A DNA stretch of 64,000 bases, taken from Bacteroidota bacterium (GTDB lineage: Bacteria; Bacteroidota; Bacteroidia; Flavobacteriales_E; Vicingaceae). Below the pieces are notes generated by a model that did no database searches, was not told the origin of the DNA, and worked only from the letters and a program-made list of their open reading frames with translations. This document shows positions 61,266-64,000 of the stretch, piece by piece; the first letter of the stretch is position 1; the number at the start of each line of letters is the position of its first letter. The stretch covers positions 118,635-182,634 of the forward strand of contig JACPDX010000027.1 of assembly GCA_016183805.1 (NCBI GenBank), read 5' to 3'. Position numbers and translations under genes: made by a program.

Positions 61266-63245
61266 TTATTGTTTAATTAACTTATAAACCGTTGAAGTGT
61301 TTTCGGTATTGATTTTTACAAAATATACTCCGTTACCTTCTTTGCTTAAATCAATCGTAATGCTGTTAGTTGAAGTTTTACCTGTTTCAACTACTTTGCC
61401 TTCAATTGAAGTAATACTGTAGTTTACAGATGAATTATTACTTCCCAAGTTAATATTTACCATTCCACTAGTTGGGTTTGGATAAATAGAAACCACATGA
61501 CTTGCAGTTTCTTTAACTCCAACTGTTGAAATGTTTTCACAAGCGGATGTATCAACACAACTTCCAACAGTTACTTCAACAGCATAATTACCATTTGCTG
61601 TTGCTGTAAAGCTTTGTGTTGTTTCTGATGGAATGATTGCATTTGCATTATCGCAATCTAACCATTGGTAGGTTGCTCCGGTTTGGTTAGCTGTTAGTGT
61701 TGGTGCTGTATTGGTTATTGTATTATCTATTGAAGACAAAATTGTCAAATCAATTGTCAAATACAAATTGCACCCCCCTAGATTAGGAATAGTATCAAAA
61801 TAAACTCCACTAGTTGAATATGTTTCATCTCCACTCGGAACAGTGTAGTTGCCACATGCAGTTGGATAAATTGTTTCGTTAGTTGTTGTGCATGGGTGCT
61901 CATAGATATAAGTAGAGCCTGATGATAACATGTAGTTTAATCCTGATGAATCGGTATTTTGTTTAAAAACACCGACCATTGCATAGTCACCACTAATGGC
62001 AACAGAATAACCAAACCAATCATCTACTTGTCGGTCGGAAGAAACAATTTTTTGAACTTGATTCCAACGACCAGTTGTATCTCGTTCAAAAATATATGCT
62101 GAACCAGCACTAGGCATAGTATCTAATCCCAATTCATTTTCATCCTCAAGGTATGCTCCAACAATAGCAGCATTTCTATCAATACTTACCGAAATACCAA
62201 ATCTATCATTATCTGTCCTGTCATTTGCTACAATTTTTTGAGCTTCATTCCAATTACCTATACTATCTTTTTCAAAGATATAAGCTGATCCTGACCAAGC
62301 CATAAAGTTGAGCCCCAAACTATCCTCACTTTCTAAATATGCTCCAATAATTGCATAGTTTTCACTTACCGATACAGAGTATCCAAATTTATCATCACTA
62401 GCTCTATCAGAAGCCACTACTTTTTGCGTTTGATTCCAACTTCCACTTCCATCTCTTTTAAAAACATAAACAGAACCTGCACTAGACATGGTATTAGCAC
62501 CAATCTCATCTTCATCTTCTTGGTAAGCACCGACAAAAATATTATCACCATTAATAGAAACGCTGTATCCAAATAAATCACTAACAGCTCTATCGGATGC
62601 AATAATTTTTTGTTTTTGACTCCAATATCCGGCACCATTTCGTTCAAAAATATATGCTGAACCTGCATTAGATTTTGTATTTCCTCCAGCCAAATCATTA
62701 TCCTCTTGCTGAGCTCCAACCACCGCTCGATTTCCACTAATTGAAACTGAATAACCGAACCAATCGTTATAATATCTATCTGATGCAACAATCTTTTGAA
62801 CCTCATTCCAAATACCATTTATATCTTTCTCGAAAATATAAGCCGAACCAGCACCACCAAACGAATTTAATCCAATAGAATCATGAGCTTCGAGATAAGC
62901 CCCAACAATGGCAAAATTCCCATCAATTGCAACAGCATAACCAAATCTATCCAATGTTTCTCGGTCAGAAGCAACAAGTTTTTGATCTTGATACCAATTT
63001 CCCGAACTATCTCTATGAAAAATATATACTGAACCAGCTGCCTGTAATGTATCTCCGCCTAATTCATCTTCATCATCAAAATAAGCCCCAACAATAGCAT
63101 AATTTCCACTTACTGATGTTGACCAACCAAATGAATCGCCAGCCCCTCTATCAGAGGCAACAATTTTTTTTATTTCACTCCAATTTTGTGCTTTTACTCC
63201 AATGTAGGAGCAACACACAACAAGAAATAAAGTAAGATTTTTCAT
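61266..63245 (-). CDS. T9SS protein with seven FG-GAP/beta-propeller repeats
   Basis: 659 residues with a signal peptide (SYIGVKAQ). Residues about 20-455 hold seven repeats of about 62 residues, each with K.VASDR..D.FGYSVSISG..AIVGAY and GSAYIFE. This suits a seven-bladed beta-propeller (FG-GAP-like). A linker (CGNYTVPSGDETY) and an Ig/PKD-like stretch (YQWLDCDNANAIIP) follow. The last ~75 residues are a T9SS type A tail (VVSIYPNPTSGMVNINL ... GVYFVKINTENTSTVYKLI). Probably a surface or secreted adhesion-type protein. An exact -7 box TATCTTTG is at 63281-63288. Confidence 0.85.
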   Translation of the reverse strand: MKNLTLFLVVCCSYIGVKAQNWSEIKKIVASDRGAGDSFGWSTSVSGNYAIVGAYFDDEDELGGDTLQAAGSVYIFHRDSSGNWYQDQKLVASDRETLDRFGYAVAIDGNFAIVGAYLEAHDSIGLNSFGGAGSAYIFEKDINGIWNEVQKIVASDRYYNDWFGYSVSISGNRAVVGAQQEDNDLAGGNTKSNAGSAYIFERNGAGYWSQKQKIIASDRAVSDLFGYSVSINGDNIFVGAYQEDEDEIGANTMSSAGSVYVFKRDGSGSWNQTQKVVASDRASDDKFGYSVSVSENYAIIGAYLESEDSLGLNFMAWSGSAYIFEKDSIGNWNEAQKIVANDRTDNDRFGISVSIDRNAAIVGAYLEDENELGLDTMPSAGSAYIFERDTTGRWNQVQKIVSSDRQVDDWFGYSVAISGDYAMVGVFKQNTDSSGLNYMLSSGSTYIYEHPCTTTNETIYPTACGNYTVPSGDETYSTSGVYFDTIPNLGGCNLYLTIDLTILSSIDNTITNTAPTLTANQTGATYQWLDCDNANAIIPSETTQSFTATANGNYAVEVTVGSCVDTSACENISTVGVKETASHVVSIYPNPTSGMVNINLGSNNSSVNYSITSIEGKVVETGKTSTNSITIDLSKEGNGVYFVKINTENTSTVYKLIKQ

Positions 63246-63280
63246 GAGTTAAGTTTTTGGGTTATATGTTTTCTTCATAT

Positions 63281-63288
63281 CAAAGATA
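63281..63288 (-). promoter_or_regulatory. -7 promoter box of the FG-GAP gene
   Basis: The minus strand reads TATCTTTG, an exact TAnnTTTG match, 35 bases before the ATG. Confidence 0.5.
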
Positions 63289-63362
63289 TGGAAAAATATA
63301 TAAAAACCTCATTATCAGTTCATTTTTGTTTTATTAGGCTCCCATTTTCAAGTAGATATTGC

Positions 63363-63394
63363 AAAAAAGCCCCACTGAGAAGTGGGGCTTTTTT
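63363..63394. terminator. Terminator between the two T9SS genes
   Basis: AAAAAAGCCCCACT (63363-63376) and AGTGGGGCTTTTTT (63381-63394) form a perfect 14-bp stem with a GAGA loop and T-runs on both strands. It lies 19 bases after the stop of the partial T9SS gene. Confidence 0.9.
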
Positions 63395-63413
63395 TTTTAT
63401 TTCTTTCGAAAAA

Positions 63414-64000
63414 TTATTGTTTAATCAACTTATAAACAACTGAAGTATTCTCGTTATTTATCTTAATAAAATAAACTCCGTTTCCTTCTTTGCTTAAGTC
63501 AACCACAATGTTGTTGCTTGAAGTTTTACCTGTTTCAACTACTTTGCCTTCAATTGAAGTAATACTGTAGTTTACAGATGAATTGTTACTTCCCAAGTTA
63601 ATGTTTACCATTCCACTAGTTGGGTTTGGATAAATGGAAACCACATGGTTTGCAGTTTCTTTAACTCCGACACCTGTAATATTTTCACAAGCCGATGTTT
63701 CTGTACAGCTACCTACAGTTATCTCGACAGCATAATTACCATTAATTGTTGCTGTAAATGTTTGGTTAATTTCTCCTGAAATAGGAGCGTTACTATTATC
63801 ACAATCTACCCATTGATAAGATGCATTATTTTCATTTGAAACCAGTAATGTATCAATAATTTGTATGGTTGTATCTATGTAATCTTCAACTATTATTTCA
63901 TAATTAATAATACTGTCGCAACCAAGTACAGATATTAAAGTATCTAAATAGTTTCCTGACATAGAATAAATATTGCCCCCGATAGTAACGCTGTCACCAA
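63414..64000 (-). CDS. T9SS sorting-domain protein, C-terminal part
   Basis: The frame is open to the right edge (GDSVTIGGNIYSMSGNYLDTL...), so the 5' part lies outside the window. It has the repeat-like motif GDSVTIGG...Y.DTL....GCDSII common in Bacteroidota surface proteins, an Ig-like YQWVDCDNSNAPISG, and a T9SS type A tail (VVSIYPNPTSGMVNINL ... KINNENTSVVYKLI). That tail is almost the same as in the neighbouring FG-GAP gene, including long identical DNA runs. Confidence 0.75.
   Translation of the reverse strand, partial: GDSVTIGGNIYSMSGNYLDTLISVLGCDSIINYEIIVEDYIDTTIQIIDTLLVSNENNASYQWVDCDNSNAPISGEINQTFTATINGNYAVEITVGSCTETSACENITGVGVKETANHVVSIYPNPTSGMVNINLGSNNSSVNYSITSIEGKVVETGKTSSNNIVVDLSKEGNGVYFIKINNENTSVVYKLIKQ

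Noticed and set aside
61890..63200. Regularly spaced DNA similarity resembling an array
   Set aside because: Period of about 186 bases encoding in-phase protein repeats; it is a propeller protein, not a CRISPR or satellite array.

Overview
This window looks like a chromosome segment of a Bacteroidota bacterium, probably close to the Flavobacteriales. The evidence is the low G+C, AT-rich short intergenic gaps, and almost no Shine-Dalgarno sequences. TAnnTTTG-type -7 promoter boxes recur. Several proteins carry type IX secretion (T9SS) C-terminal sorting domains, there are many lipoproteins, and several families are typical of the phylum (HYC_CC_PP, DUF3347, heme-binding-domain and Wzi-like proteins). 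No rRNA, tRNA, CRISPR array, integrase or insertion sequence was recognised. No gap without a gene exceeds about 300 bases.

Layout. 1-6690: 5' part of a dipeptidyl-peptidase III lipoprotein, a J-domain/KTSC protein, a TrkH/TrkA potassium uptake pair, a NhaD Na+/H+ antiporter and two small envelope proteins. 6765-13869, all minus strand: an Ig-like lipoprotein coupled to free-methionine-sulfoxide reductase, a universal stress protein, and the conserved fatty-acid block DUF177-rpmF-fabH-accB-accC. 14063-22344: envelope genes, including a SPOR-type protein, an outer-membrane beta-barrel, and a polysaccharide group of Wzi-like barrel, sugar transferase, DUF354 protein and alpha/alpha-toroid protein. 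22449-30897: a DbpA-like RNA helicase, then a divergent set for radical/anaerobic chemistry (a giant 2-hydroxyacyl-CoA dehydratase activase, its dehydratase-like partner, and a B12-binding-type radical SAM protein). A CRP/FNR-like dyad precedes this set. 31037-37940: a signalling island with two stand-alone receivers (one with a membrane tail), a LytTR regulator, a STAS-like protein, a soluble multi-PAS hybrid histidine kinase, an HPt protein and an unusual ScdA_N-like fusion. 38044-39441: fumarase C.

39558-53543 is a heavy-metal (most likely copper/silver) handling region. It has a CusA-type RND pump, a TolC-like outer-membrane factor, and a CusB-type adaptor carrying a metal-binding domain and a DUF3347 domain. 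Around it are several small secreted proteins with CxMH/CPxCxM metal-binding motifs, a stand-alone DUF3347 lipoprotein and a heme-binding-domain protein. A helix-hairpin-helix/PD-(D/E)XK-like nuclease, a YceI-like protein and a serine-less acyl-carrier-like protein are embedded in it. Three genes here share nearly the same 5' leader and signal peptide while their mature proteins differ, which suggests shuffling of an export module.

53597-64000: a secreted endonuclease I with T9SS tail, a TlpA-type thioredoxin lipoprotein, lysS, a GT39-type glycosyltransferase, gpsA, a seven-repeat FG-GAP T9SS protein and the 3' part of another T9SS protein. Dispersed small repeats (palindromes around CCCGATAGCTATCGGG and low-complexity word strings such as AATGTG or CTTCAATCTTCAA) lie between genes and, in two places, inside the GT39 gene.
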